This document shows, in pieces, positions 1 through 12,800 of a stretch of DNA of 64,000 nucleotides (positions are counted from its first letter, which is position 1; every line of letters begins with the position of its first letter). The notes beneath the pieces were generated by a model that worked only from the letters and a program-made list of their open reading frames with translations, was not told the origin of the DNA and did not search any database. A program made the position numbers and the translations under genes. Origin of the DNA: Achatina immaculata. Lineage: Eukaryota > Mollusca > Gastropoda > Stylommatophora > Achatinidae. Location of the stretch: contig CM019718.1 in NCBI GenBank assembly GCA_009760885.1, positions 28,145,633 to 28,209,632 on the forward strand. The letters are read 5' to 3'.

Positions 1-459
1 TCCAGTCTCTGAATCTGTTTGCTGTATTGTTTGTGGTGATCAGCGATTATTATAGCTGTGTCCAGTCTCTGAGTCTATTTGCTGTATTGTCTGTTGTGAT
101 CAGCGATTGTTACAGCTGTGTCCAGTCTCTGAACCTGTTTGCTGTATTGTCTGTTGTGATCAGCAGTTGTTATAGCTGTGTCCAGTCTCTGAGTCTGTCT
201 GCTGTATTGTCTGTTGTGATCAGCGATTATTATAGCTGTGTCCAGTCTCTGAGTCTGTCTGCTGTATTGTCTGTTGTGATCAGCGATTATTATAGCTGTG
301 TCCAGTCTCTGAGTCTGTCTGCTGTATTGTCTGTTGTGATCAGCGATTATTATAGCTGTGTCCAGTCTCTGAGTCTATTTGCTGTATTGTCTGTTGTGAT
401 CAGCAGTTGTTATAGCTGTGTCAGTCTCTGAGTCTGTCTGCTGTATTGTCTGTGGTGAT
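1..459. repeat. 60-bp minisatellite, about 7.6 units
   Basis: Direct repeats containing GTGTCCAGTCTCTGAGTCTG every 60 bp with few substitutions; the last unit lacks one base. It lies in a SELENON intron. The period is a multiple of three, so one frame stays open (27-431) without being a gene. Confidence 0.95.
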
Positions 460-764
460 TAGTGGTTACAACCATTTTTACTCTGTGGTACACGAGGATT
501 GGATGTTTGTGTTGAAGATGTGAAGAACATTGTCATGTCATTCATGTTTTCATCTTTTCTGTCATCTACATCTGTGATCTAGAGCAGTAGCATCTGGTGA
601 GTTCTTTCTTGAATGTGTTCTTTCATGAGTGAGTTCATGAGTGATGGATTGTTAATGAGAGAGTGGGAGAAAAAGAAACAAACCTGAGAGAATGGGATGA
701 AAAGAAAGAGTGAAAGAAATTAACTTGAGAGAGTCAGGAAGAAATATCTGCTTGTGTTCTGCAG
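460..764 (+). other. SELENON: SELENON intron end, no other feature
   Basis: Unique AT-rich sequence with purine-rich stretches at 655-735, leading to the acceptor at 763-764. No gene or element is recognised. Confidence 0.6.
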
Positions 765-889
765 ACATGGAGTGGCTAGACGGGAATCCTGACAACATGG
801 AAGTGGACATTGGCTACTTGCCTCAAATGGAACTTGTCAGTCTTGGTCAGTCTACACCACCCAGACTACAAAATGGAGATATTGTTGAG
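765..889 (+). CDS. SELENON: SELENON exon A
   Basis: A polypyrimidine-poor but plausible acceptor (TTCTGCAG, AG at 763-764) precedes the exon and GTAACT follows it at 890. The first two bases complete a split Asp codon; the ATG at 767 is an internal methionine, not a start. The peptide [17 protein letters not shown] matches the human block with the same order of acidic and aromatic residues. The exon ends in phase 0. A 44-bp minisatellite begins only 7 nt inside the following intron. Confidence 0.93.
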
Positions 890-3800
890 GTAACTCTTGA
901 TTTTGTGTGGTGGATTACTGTAGTTTTTTCTTTCTTCTTCTTGATTTTGTGTGGTTTATTACTGTAGTTTTTTCTTTCTTCTTCTTGATTTTGTGTGGTG
1001 GATTAGTTTTTTCTTTCTTCTTCTTGATTTTGTGTGGTTTATTACTGTAGTTTTTTCTTTCTTCTTCTTGATTTTGTGTGGTTTATTACTGTAGTTTTTT
1101 CTTTCTTCTTCTTGATTTTGTGTGGTTTATTACTGTAGTTTTTTCTTTCTTCTTCTTGATTTTGTGTGGTGGATTACTGTAGTTTTTTCTTTCTTCTTCA
1201 TGATTTTGTGTGGTGGATTACTGTAGTTTTTCTTTCTTCTTCTTGATTTTGTGTGGTTTATTACTGTAGTTTTTTCTTTCTTCTTCTTGATTTTGTGTGG
1301 TTTATTACTGTAGTTTTTTCTTTCTTCTTCATGATTTTGTGTGGTGGATTACTGTAGTTTTTCTTTCTTCTTCTTGATTGCTTGACTTATTTCAGAGTTA
1401 AAAACAGACTCAAGTTCTGTTGAGTGAACATTTAGTATCAGAATAAGAATTAGATATATGATGCACATCTTGTTGGCAGAAATGCAGATGAAGCCACTGA
1501 CAGCAGTTATTGAGGAAAGACGCTGGCGATGGTTGGGAGATGTGCTCCGAATGACTGACAACTCACTACACAAAAATAGCACTAAGATGGACACCACAGG
1601 GGAACAGAAGTAAGGGTAGACCAAAGAGACATGGAGAAGAACAACAGAAAGGATGTTGAGCAAGAGAGGGCTCACCTGGGCAAGTGCGGAAAAAAAAAAG
1701 CAAGGAACAGGCATTTGTGGAAAACTCTTACAGAAGCCCCATGTGCCCTGGGCACTTAAGGTTGAGAGAGAGATATGATACATTCACACAGAAGTAAACA
1801 TTAAGTATCAGAATAAGAATTAGGTATATACTGTTCAAAAAAAGAAACGCAACACTGCTGTAGTTGTAATGAACACAAAATTTCAAACTTGTATCAAAAT
1901 TTTATTTTACAAAATTAATGTTTTAATCTTGGCATGAAGAAACTTTAAGACTTTAACAATGAAATGATGTTCATTAAATTTGGTTTGGACTTTTATTCTT
2001 TGCGACCGAGGCCTCCGTTTCAGTAAGGTGTATGGCCTCCTCTGGCCTGTATCAGAGAACGACATCTCCTTGACATGGATCTGATTAGCTGTTGGATCTG
2101 ATGTTGTGGGATGGCTGCCCACTCTTCCCGCAGTGCAAGAGACAACTGTCGGAGATTGGTTGGGGGCACATCTCACTGGTGGACTTGTCTGTTGAGTGCA
2201 TCCCATAAGTGTTCTGTTGGGTTCATGTCTGATGACATGGATTGCCATGGAATGGTCTGGACATTGTTGTCAGCGAGGAACTGGGTGGTGAGTTGTGCCA
2301 CATGAGATCGAGCGTTATCCTGCTGAAAAATTGACCCTAATGCAGCCAGAAGTGGAAGGACGTGAGGATGAAGAATTTCAGCGACGTAATGTTGGGCATT
2401 CAGGTGTCCTTCAGTTTGCACCAAGTCACTTCTTCCCATGAAGTTGATCATCCCCCACACCAGTACACCTCCACCACCATGTGGCAGAGCCTCATTAATG
2501 CAGTTCTGGGTGTAGCGCTTATGGACTCTGCTGTAAACTCCATCTGTCATGTCACTGGAGCAGAAAGAATGATTCATCACTAAACCAAACCCTCTCCAAT
2601 CATTCGCAGTGGTCCATTGACGATGCTGGTTCACCCACTGCATTCGGTTCTGGCGATGCCGATCAATAAGAACAGGACCTCTTTAGGGTCTTCTGTCACA
2701 AAGACCAGTGTCGTGCAGTCAGTTCCTGACCGTTTGATCTGAAATTTGACGAGCTGCTGTCATTGACTGGACTGTTGAGGATGCAGATGCAAATCGATTC
2801 CTGAGGTGACGCAGCCGTATGAAGCGATCTTTGGCAGGAGTTGTGACTATGGGTCTTCCACTATATGGCCAGTCCTCAACTGAGCCAGTTTCTTGAAATC
2901 GTCTCCAAAGGCGACTAATGATGCTTCTAACCACATTAAATTTTCTGGCCAATACACTTTGTGACTGTCCAGTCTGTAAACGTCCAGTGATGATGAGTTG
3001 TTGTTCTGTAATGAGATGAGCCATAGTTGCACATTGAATTTTCTAATGAATTGATTTGAGGAGCGTCTATCTTTTATAGGCATTCAATAACATGGTCAGT
3101 GAGTTTTGTGTTGAGTAAGTTTCACGGGATTCTCTTGAACCTGTCAGGAGTCACTGTCAAAAATGCTGTTTTGACTAGTGCCGCTTTTAAGTGCTCATGA
3201 ATCATCTGCTGAGTACAGTTCAGATCAGCATGTGAAATTGATGTCCAAGTGAACGTTTCAGGCAATTTGCTCTTGTCTGATCAGTAAACTTCAGTTTAAA
3301 TCGCAACATCATATTTGTTGCGTTTCTTTTTTTGAACAGTATATGATACATTCACACAGAAGTAAACATTAAGTATCAGAATAAGAATTAGGTATATACT
3401 GTTCAAAAAAAGAAACGCAACACTGCTGTAGTTGTAATGAACACAAAATTTCAAACTTGTATCAAAATTTTATTTTACAAAATTAATGTTTTAATCTTGG
3501 CATGAAGAAACTTTAAGACTTTAACAATGAAATGATGTTCATTAAATTTGGTTTGGACTTTTATTCTTTGCGACCGAGGCCTCCGTTTCAGTAAGGTGTA
3601 TGGCCTCCTCTGGCCTGTATCAGAGAACGACATCTCCTTGACATGGATCTGATTAGCTGTTGGATCTGATGTTGTGGGATGGCTGCCCACTCTTCCCGCA
3701 GTGCAAGAGACAACTGTCGGAGATTGGTTGGGGGCACATCTCACTGGTGGACTTGTCTGTTGAGTGCATCCCATAAGTGTTCTGTTGGGTTCATGTCTGA

Positions 3801-6800
3801 TGACATGGATTGCCATGGAATGGTCTGGACATTGTTGTCAGCGAGGAACTGGGTGGTGAGTTGTGCCACATGAGATCGAGCGTTATCCTGCTGAAAAATT
3901 GACCCTAATGCAGCCAGAAGTGGAAGGACGTGAGGATGAAGAATTTCAGCGACGTAATGTTGGGCATTCAGGTGTCCTTCAGTTTGCACCAAGTCACTTC
4001 TTCCCATGAAGTTGATCATCCCCCACACCAGTACACCTCCACCACCATGTGGCAGAGCCTCATTAATGCAGTTCTGGGTGTAGCGCTTATGGACTCTGCT
4101 GTAAACTCCATCTGTCATGTCACTGGAGCAGAAAGAATGATTCATCACTAAACCAAACCCTCTCCAATCATTCGCAGTGGTCCATTGACGATGCTGGTTC
4201 ACCCACTGCATTCGGTTCTGGCGATGCCGATCAATAAGAACAGGACCTCTTTAGGGTCTTCTGTCACAAAGACCAGTGTCGTGCAGTCAGTTCCTGACCG
4301 TTTGATCTGAAATTTGACGAGCTGCTGTCATTGACTGGACTGTTGAGGATGCAGATGCAAATCGATTCCTGAGGTGACGCAGCCGTATGAAGCGATCTTT
4401 GGCAGGAGTTGTGACTATGGGTCTTCCACTATATGGCCAGTCCTCAACTGAGCCAGTTTCTTGAAATCGTCTCCAAAGGCGACTAATGATGCTTCTAACC
4501 ACATTAAATTTTCTGGCCAATACACTTTGTGACTGTCCAGTCTGTAAACGTCCAGTGATGATGAGTTGTTGTTCTGTAATGAGATGAGCCATAGTTGCAC
4601 ATTGAATTTTCTAATGAATTGATTTGAGGAGCGTCTATCTTTTATAGGCATTCAATAACATGGTCAGTGAGTTTTGTGTTGAGTAAGTTTCACGGGATTC
4701 TCTTGAACCTGTCAGGAGTCACTGTCAAAAATGCTGTTTTGACTAGTGCCGCTTTTAAGTGCTCATGAATCATCTGCTGAGTACAGTTCAGATCAGCATG
4801 TGAAATTGATGTCCAAGTGAACGTTTCAGGCAATTTGCTCTTGTCTGATCAGTAAACTTCAGTTTAAATCGCAACATCATATTTGTTGCGTTTCTTTTTT
4901 TGAACAGTATATGATACATTCACACAGAAGTAAACATTAAGTATCAGAATAAGAATTAGACTGATTATAGCAGATTTGACTGTGTCACACAGGAGCCAAG
5001 TTATGAGAAGTCTTCAGAGGAGGTCAGGTGGGACCTAGAAGTTTCCCATCAGGAGGCTCGAGATGCCCTGGAACTGAAGCTGTTTCCATTTAAACAGGTA
5101 GCTACCAGCCCTCCCAGACTATAAGTGCTCATTACTCTTATTCTGAGTGAGCCACATTAGTTTTGTTGAGTTTTATCAGCACATCAAACATGTAGATGCT
5201 TCTGTGTGTGTTATGTTTAAAACTTGTTATGAGTGAGCCACATTAGTTTTGTTGAGTTTTGTCAGCACATCAAACATGTAGATGCTTCTGTGTGTGTTAT
5301 GTTTAAAACTTGTTATGAGTGAGCCACATTAGTTTTGTTGAGTTTTGTCAGCCCCGGTCCCGGGATCGAACCTATGATCTTCCAGTTGCCACTGCAATTT
5401 TATGAAGTGCATCTTTAGCGATTTAGCTACGGAGGACAGGTATTGGTTTTGGCAAATGAAATTACTTATGTTCCCAATGCTTGTTTCGCATGAAATTACT
5501 TATGTTCCCAATGCTTGTTTCGCATACTCCACAGCCAGCATGAGGCCTTTTCTGCTGTTTCTGAAAGGCTTCTCAATGCCCTTGCTCTTGCTTGTCCCAT
5601 TATGCCCAGTTGCTTACATAGGTCATATGCTGATGTTGCTACGAATCCTCTTGCTCCCACTTCTACAACTATCACTTTTGCCCTGACTCCTGCCCCCTGT
5701 CTCATTTGCTTGACCAGATCATTGTACTTCTCCAATTTGAATAAATGCTGTTCCTCTATTCTAGTTTTGTATGGGACCGTAAGCTTGATCATTATTAATT
5801 CCTGTTTTCCTGTGGAGTACACTACAATGTCCGGTCACATTCCTGTGTTCTTGATGGCAGTCGGGTATTCTCTTCTTTCTGGAAGGTCCGCTGTCACTTC
5901 CCAGTCATTTGTACCATCTAGCAGTGATGGTAAGGGAATGTCCCTGATTTCAATATTTGATGTCGTACCAGCACCTATGAAGTATTTAGGTGGGACCTCA
6001 GCTCTTTTGCTGTTATTTGCTTTATCTTTTGCCCTGTCTACGATGGCTACTAGTTCCTGCAACACTCTGTTGTGCCGCCAGGTGTACCGTCCTTGCCCTA
6101 AAGACACTCTAACTGCTGACAGCATATGTTCCAATGTTTGCCTTTCGTTGCAGAGAGGGCACTTTGTATCTTCTGATACACCCCATTTGTATAGGTTGGA
6201 GCCTGTAGGCAGAAGGTCATAAGTAGCTCTGATGATGAAGCTGAGCCTCAAGGGTGCCATTTTCCAGATATCATTCCATGTTAGTGATCTCTGCAGGACT
6301 TCCTCCCATGTTGTCCATTGCCCTTGTTGTGATTGTTGGACTGCCTTCTGGACCCGCTTGTCATCCTCTGAATTCCTTACTTCGCTGATGATCATATCCC
6401 TTCTTTCCTTGCAGGAGGCCTTTGACCACCATTTGATTTCGCCATGACCAAATCCCCTTCTGTTTGTCTGGGTGTACCCTATTACTTCTTTCAGCTCCTG
6501 CGTTTCTCTGGCTGTGGTCACTTCCTCACCTACTTTCCATTTTCGTCCAGTTTTAAGTGTTGGCTGCACTTCTCGTACCACCAGATCTGTAGATTCTTGT
6601 AGCATCATTGCAAGTCTTGTTTTTCCTACCTTGTATTCGTCGACCACAGATTTGAATGGCAGCTGCAGTTTGCTCTTCTTGCAGTACAGTGCTACATCAG
6701 TTAATCCTGGTGGTACGCCCAGCCACCTTCTTATGGCATTATTTATCTTTCTTTCGACTGCCTCTACTGTGCTGGTACTTACTTCGTAAATGAGTAGTGG

Positions 6801-9800
6801 CCACATCAGTTTTGGAATCAGCATGAACTGGAGGCACCATATTTTGAACTTACCTCTTACATCAAGTATCATCATCAAAGTCTTGGACAGATGAATGTAA
6901 CACATCTTATATCTAGTATCATCATCAAAGTCTTGGACAGATGAATGTAACACATCTTATATCTAGTATCATCATCAAAGTCTTGGACAGATGAATGTAA
7001 CACATCTTATATCTAGTATCATCATCAAAGTCTTGGACAGATGAATGTAACACATCTTATATCTAGTATCATCATCAAAGTCTTGGACAGATGAATGTAA
7101 CACATCTTATATCTAGTATCATCATCAAAGTCTTGGACAGATGAATGTAACACATCTTATATCTAGTATCATCATCAAAGTCTTGGACAGATGAATGTAA
7201 CACATCTTATATCTAGTATCATCATCAAAGTCTTGGACAGATGAATGTAACACATCTTATATCTAGTATCATCATCAAAGTCTTGGACAGTGTAGCACAT
7301 CATCTTACATCAAGTATCATCATCAAAGTCTTGGACAGCTAAGGTTTATATAAAACAGTAAATATTGTTGGAACAATGTATAATAAATTTGACCAGTCTG
7401 GCAAAACTGGCACACTATTAACATCACGTAAAGACCAAAAAAACAAAAAAAATAGGCTGAACATTTCAAAGAAATACTTGATCCACTACACCCAAAAGAA
7501 TTGATAAACCTTGAAACCAACTTATCAGTCCCACAACAAAATGTCAACCTAGATGACATTACATTGAATGAAATTGAAACAGCAGTGAACCTAATGGCTA
7601 ACAACAAAGCTGCTGGTAAAGATGAAATAACAGTCAAAATGTTAAAAGCTGTTAACAGTGACAACATGAATGAATGAATGAATAATCTTTAGTTTTAAAG
7701 GGTAAAGATTTGGGAACGCAGGGCCGTCTTACATTCTGCCCTTCATAACTCCATCTTTCATTCTTCCCACACACTCGATTTAATACAAATATACAAATTA
7801 AATTAGGGAAAAAAAACATATCAAAAGAGTGTAAGATTAAACTATTACATTCAAAGTAAGAGAGAAGAAGTAATTAACCTAATAAAATAGCTCTCACGCA
7901 CAACTACAGAGAATGTTTAATAAAGTTAAGAAAGAAGTAAATGTCCCTTCTAAATGGAAAAAAAGGAATCATTGTTAAAATACGAAAAAAAAAAAGGCAC
8001 CATTGGCGACTGCAATAACTAGAGAGGAGTGTCCTTGCTATCAGTTATGTCAAAAGTATTTTGCAAAGTTATTCTGAATAGAGTTAAAGATATAGTGGAT
8101 ACTGCAATGAGAGAAGAACAAGCAGGATTTTGAAAAGAGAGAAGCTGTCTCGACCAGATCTTAACTCTAAGAATAATACTTGAAGGACATATTAAAAGCA
8201 AAAACCATTAATCCTGAACTTCGTAGACTTTAAAAAGGCATTTGATAGCATACACAGAGGTTCATTGTGGAGAATTTTAAGTCTATATGGAATACCATCT
8301 AAAGTTGTCAACATCATTTAGGATCACTACAACGGATATGTTTGTGCAGTCAACACAGAAGAAGGAATGAATGAATGGTTCCAGATTGAAGCAGGCATGA
8401 AACAAGGACCATACTATCTCCCTTGCGTTTTGGAATTGCCATAGACTTCATAATGAAAAAATATTGCACAGGTAAAATGAGCATTGATTGGGTACATGGG
8501 ACCCAACTGGAAGATCATGATTTTGCAGATGACATAACTCATATCAGTGACAGTGTTAATTTGGTGGAAGAAAAAAAACAGTTAGCCTGTCTTCACTGGG
8601 TAACAAAATATGACAAATGAAATTTCCCATTAATCAAGAAGGAAAAATATATGTAGAAAGAGCAGCTGTTGAAGAAGTATGCCAATTTGCATACCTCGGC
8701 AGCTACATAGAATTAGAATTGCAAAAGCAACATTGACTTTCAAGAATCTTGAATATAACTCAAAAGTTATAAGCACAAAAACCAAACTAAGATTATTCAA
8801 TTCAAATGTAATGTCTACCCTCATTTATGCATGCGAAAGCTGGAAAACAACTAAAGAAATAGACTCTTTTGAAAACAAATGCCTAAAATACTTGATATAA
8901 AGTAGGACAAATTCAAGAACAATGCAGAAATAAGGCAGATGAGCAAACAACAACCTGTCTTATGAGTGATTAGAAAAAGGAGATGGACATATGTTGGTCA
9001 TGTGATGAGAAGAAACAGTCAGAGAATCCAAAAAAAAAAACTATTAGGTGGAACACAACAGGCTGAAGAAAAAATCGACCACGTGAAACTCTAAATAGGA
9101 CATTGTAAAAAGTGGTCAAATTAGTAGGCATAAAATCCTTGATGAGGCTGAAAAGCTCTCCGAAAACAGGAAACTTGCCGAACTACCTTGCGAGCTCTAT
9201 GTGATGTTTAACCGCACAGGAAGGATGTTAAGATGGTAGAGAATGAATAAATGTACTTTATTTTCAAAAGGTTAAGAATTGGGCGCACAGGCCCGTCTAA
9301 CATTCAGCCCTTTATCATACAGCTTTCACTCAGTCACAGCCAGACTGTCTAACATTCTGCCCTTCATCATACAGCTTTCACTCAAGTCACAGTCTGTCTA
9401 ACATTCAGCCCTTTATCATACAGCTTTCACTCAGTCACAGCCTGTCTAACATTCTGCCCTTCATCATACAGCTTTCATTCAGTCGCAGCCTGTCTAACAT
9501 TCTGCCCTTCATCATACAGCTTTCACTCAGTCACAGTCTGTCTAACATTCTGCCTTCATCATACAGCTTTCACTCAGTCACATCATTCAGCACTTGTTAA
9601 TGAGCATAGTAAGCATGAAGAAACAATTAAATGGTTACATAAATAAATAATACACTGTCCATACACTCCACATTCTGATTTGTGTAACTACATGAAATAA
9701 ACTTAATTATATTCTTACATTCATTATAAACTAACAAATCTATAGAAAAACAGTATTAAAAAATACAACAATCAAGCCATTCTTTAAACTAATTTAGACT

Positions 9801-12800
9801 TCGACAGTATATATATGTACACTTATACTTTTCATATATGCAGGTACAGTTGAACCCACTTAATATCACATTGTTTTATGTCACAACCTGGATATTGTCA
9901 CATAAATTTGCATCTCTGGTCAACTCCCATAAGTAATTAATGGGCTTTACTCCGGTTACAAGGGGTCCGTCAGGTTTGCATGCTGTCGCCTTAATATTTA
10001 ACTTGTGTACTGAAAATATAATGAGGAATGTTAGAGAAGATATAGACACAGAATATTATGATGCCATAAAAATTGGAGGTTATGAAATACCAGAGATTAG
10101 ATATGCTGATGATACAATATTACTGTCCACCAATACAAAAAGGAATGGAAAAACTAATTATGTCAGTCTATAAGAACAGTGAAGAGCAAAACCTTTATCT
10201 TAATGCAAAGAAAACTAAATTGATGACAACTGACAAAACAAACAAGGCAGCTGAAATATATATCAATGAGGAAGAATTGGAAGAGGTGGAGAGTTTTAAA
10301 TATCTTGGATCATTACTAATAAAGGAGATACAATGAGGGAAATTAAAAGGAGGACATCTGTTGCTCTTCAAAAAAATAAAACAACTAAAGAAGCTTTGGA
10401 AAGGAACAGACAGAAGTACACAAATAAAATTTTTAAGGACATGTATCTTTCCCATTGCAACATATGCCTGTGAGATCTGGACACTTAACAAAACAGCTGA
10501 GAAACACATAAATGCCTTTAAACACTATAGAAGAGTCCTTCATATATCATGGACACATAAAAGAACAAATATATCCATACTACAAGAACTTAATATTGAA
10601 GAAGGTTGACTAGTAAGAAAGATTAAACAGAGAAAACATAAATATTTTGGTCATATTAAACATCATGATAATTTAGAGAAGGCTGCACAGTGGGAAAAGG
10701 AGAGGAAGACCAAGGTGGCTACAAGACAATGTTGATGAGTTGCAAACGGAGAGTTGTTAGGGAGGCAAAGTTCTACAAGAGACATGCAGATGACTGATTG
10801 ACAAATCCAATTAATATCACACCACTTATTGTCACAAATCGGTTAATGTTACCATATTTTTGCACCGGGAGGAGCTAAAGACTCCACTTAGTATCACAGT
10901 CTGAACGAGTACAAGCTATAAACATCTCACAAAACGTCATCGCCTTCGCACTCATCAAAGAAGGGGCCGGCCGTTTGATCACCAAGTACGTGCCGCACCA
11001 GCCTTTTGAACATGTGGGCATCAAACTCAGGGGGTGCGAATGAAAGATTTACCATGGCTGCCCTTTTGTGATTAAAATCTACCTTCTTTTGGTCATTGTC
11101 TTCTTTATTAAGATGTGGACGGTGTTACTTGGTAATGCAAGTTAATAGTCTCAAATAGTGTACTGGGAATTGCATTAGCTGGGAAGTTCCCTCTGGTTCT
11201 TGCTGTGACTAACAATGGCTACTAAACTCAAATGTTTTGATCTGGATATGAGCACCAAAATGGATGCTCTGAAGCAAGTTGATGAAAACATTATGAGAAA
11301 GGACATAGTGGATAAATTTGAAATTGATGTTTCAGCTGTATCGAAACTTGTTAAAAACTGAGACAAAATTGAACGAGACTTTCAATCGTCCATGGTTAGG
11401 TCAAACTGTAAGCGAAGGCATGTGAGTTCCTACATGGATATTGAGTGTGCTCTGCTGACATGGTTCAACCAGACACATTCTGTACAGTTACCTGTGTGCG
11501 ATCTTATGTTGCCGGAAATTGCAGATCGTTTTGTGAAAGAAATGGATATGCCTGACTGGAAGTGTTTGAACGGCTTTCTTGAGCGCTTTAAGAAATGCCA
11601 GAACATAACATTTAAGGTTGCTTCAGGTTAAGCCGCCCAAGTTAATACCAATGTCGCTAATGGTTGGATTTCGCGTCTGCCAAAAATTTTGGATGCATAC
11701 AGCCCAGATGATATTTTTGACATGGATGAAACAGGCATGTTTTATAAACTTCTAACCAACAGAACTTTGAGCTTTTGTGATGAGAAGTGCTGTGGTGGCA
11801 AATGAGTTGAAGATCACTTAACACTTGTTACTGTAAGACTGTAGCATGATACTGTCAGACTGTAGCATGATGTTATCAGAGTGTAGCATGATGTTATCAG
11901 AGTGTAGCATGACACTGTCAGACTGTAGCATGACACTTTCAGACTGTAGCATAATGTTATGAGAGTGTAGCATGACACTGTCAGACTATCATGATGTTAT
12001 CAGAGTGTAGCATTTCACTGTTATACTGTAGCATGATGATATCAGAGTGTAGCATAATGTTAGTAGAGTGTAGCATGGCTATCAGACCTTGGTATAATGC
12101 TGTAAGAGTGGAACATGGAACTGTCAAAATGGAGTTTGATACTGTCATACTGTTAGAGTGGAGTCTAAACAGTGAAACTGTCATTGGAATTGGATAGTAT
12201 CAAGAGTGAAACATGATGTCATCAGAATGGAATATGAGTGTTGTTTTAATTCAGCTGTGTGTTTGTGTGACCTGGCTCAGCGTTACACGGCAGTAGAAGG
12301 TGCTGAAACTGGAACACTTACACCATGTTTCTCTCGCTTTCAGGTTCAGTATTTCAATCTTTCCCAGGCCTTTGACATGGCCAAATCAGAAAACAAGCTG
12401 GTACATTCCATCCTGCTATGGGGTGCCCTAGATGATCAGAGCTGCTGAGGGTCGGCTCGGACCCTGCGAGACTCAGCTCTTCAGGGTCTGGAGGTGATCA
12501 GTCTGCTGAATGAGCGCTTCGTTAGCTCCTGGTCATTGGTGGTTGACTTGAAGGTAAGACCTACACACCTCAGAAACAACAAAACTATCTATCCTGAAGC
12601 AGTTCTTACCTTATGATGTGGAGTAGGCACATATACATTTATAGTATTGTTTAGTTTCAAACTTCAGCACACTGTAATAGTATTTACCATGCTGTTAGAT
12701 GAGATCACGTTAGATCGATTTGTTTTTGGTGATCTATGGGAAATATTAAACATTATTGTAGAGTCACGTATGTTTAAGTCCCTTAGATCTAAACTATATG

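Noticed and set aside
5352..5436. Functional tRNA gene on the minus strand
   Set aside because: A and B boxes are recognisable, but I could not close an acceptor stem or define an anticodon loop; it is better read as a SINE head.
12206..12448. 80-codon open frame ending at TGA 12446
   Set aside because: The TGA is the SELENON selenocysteine codon; the frame before 12344 is intron. It is not a separate small gene.
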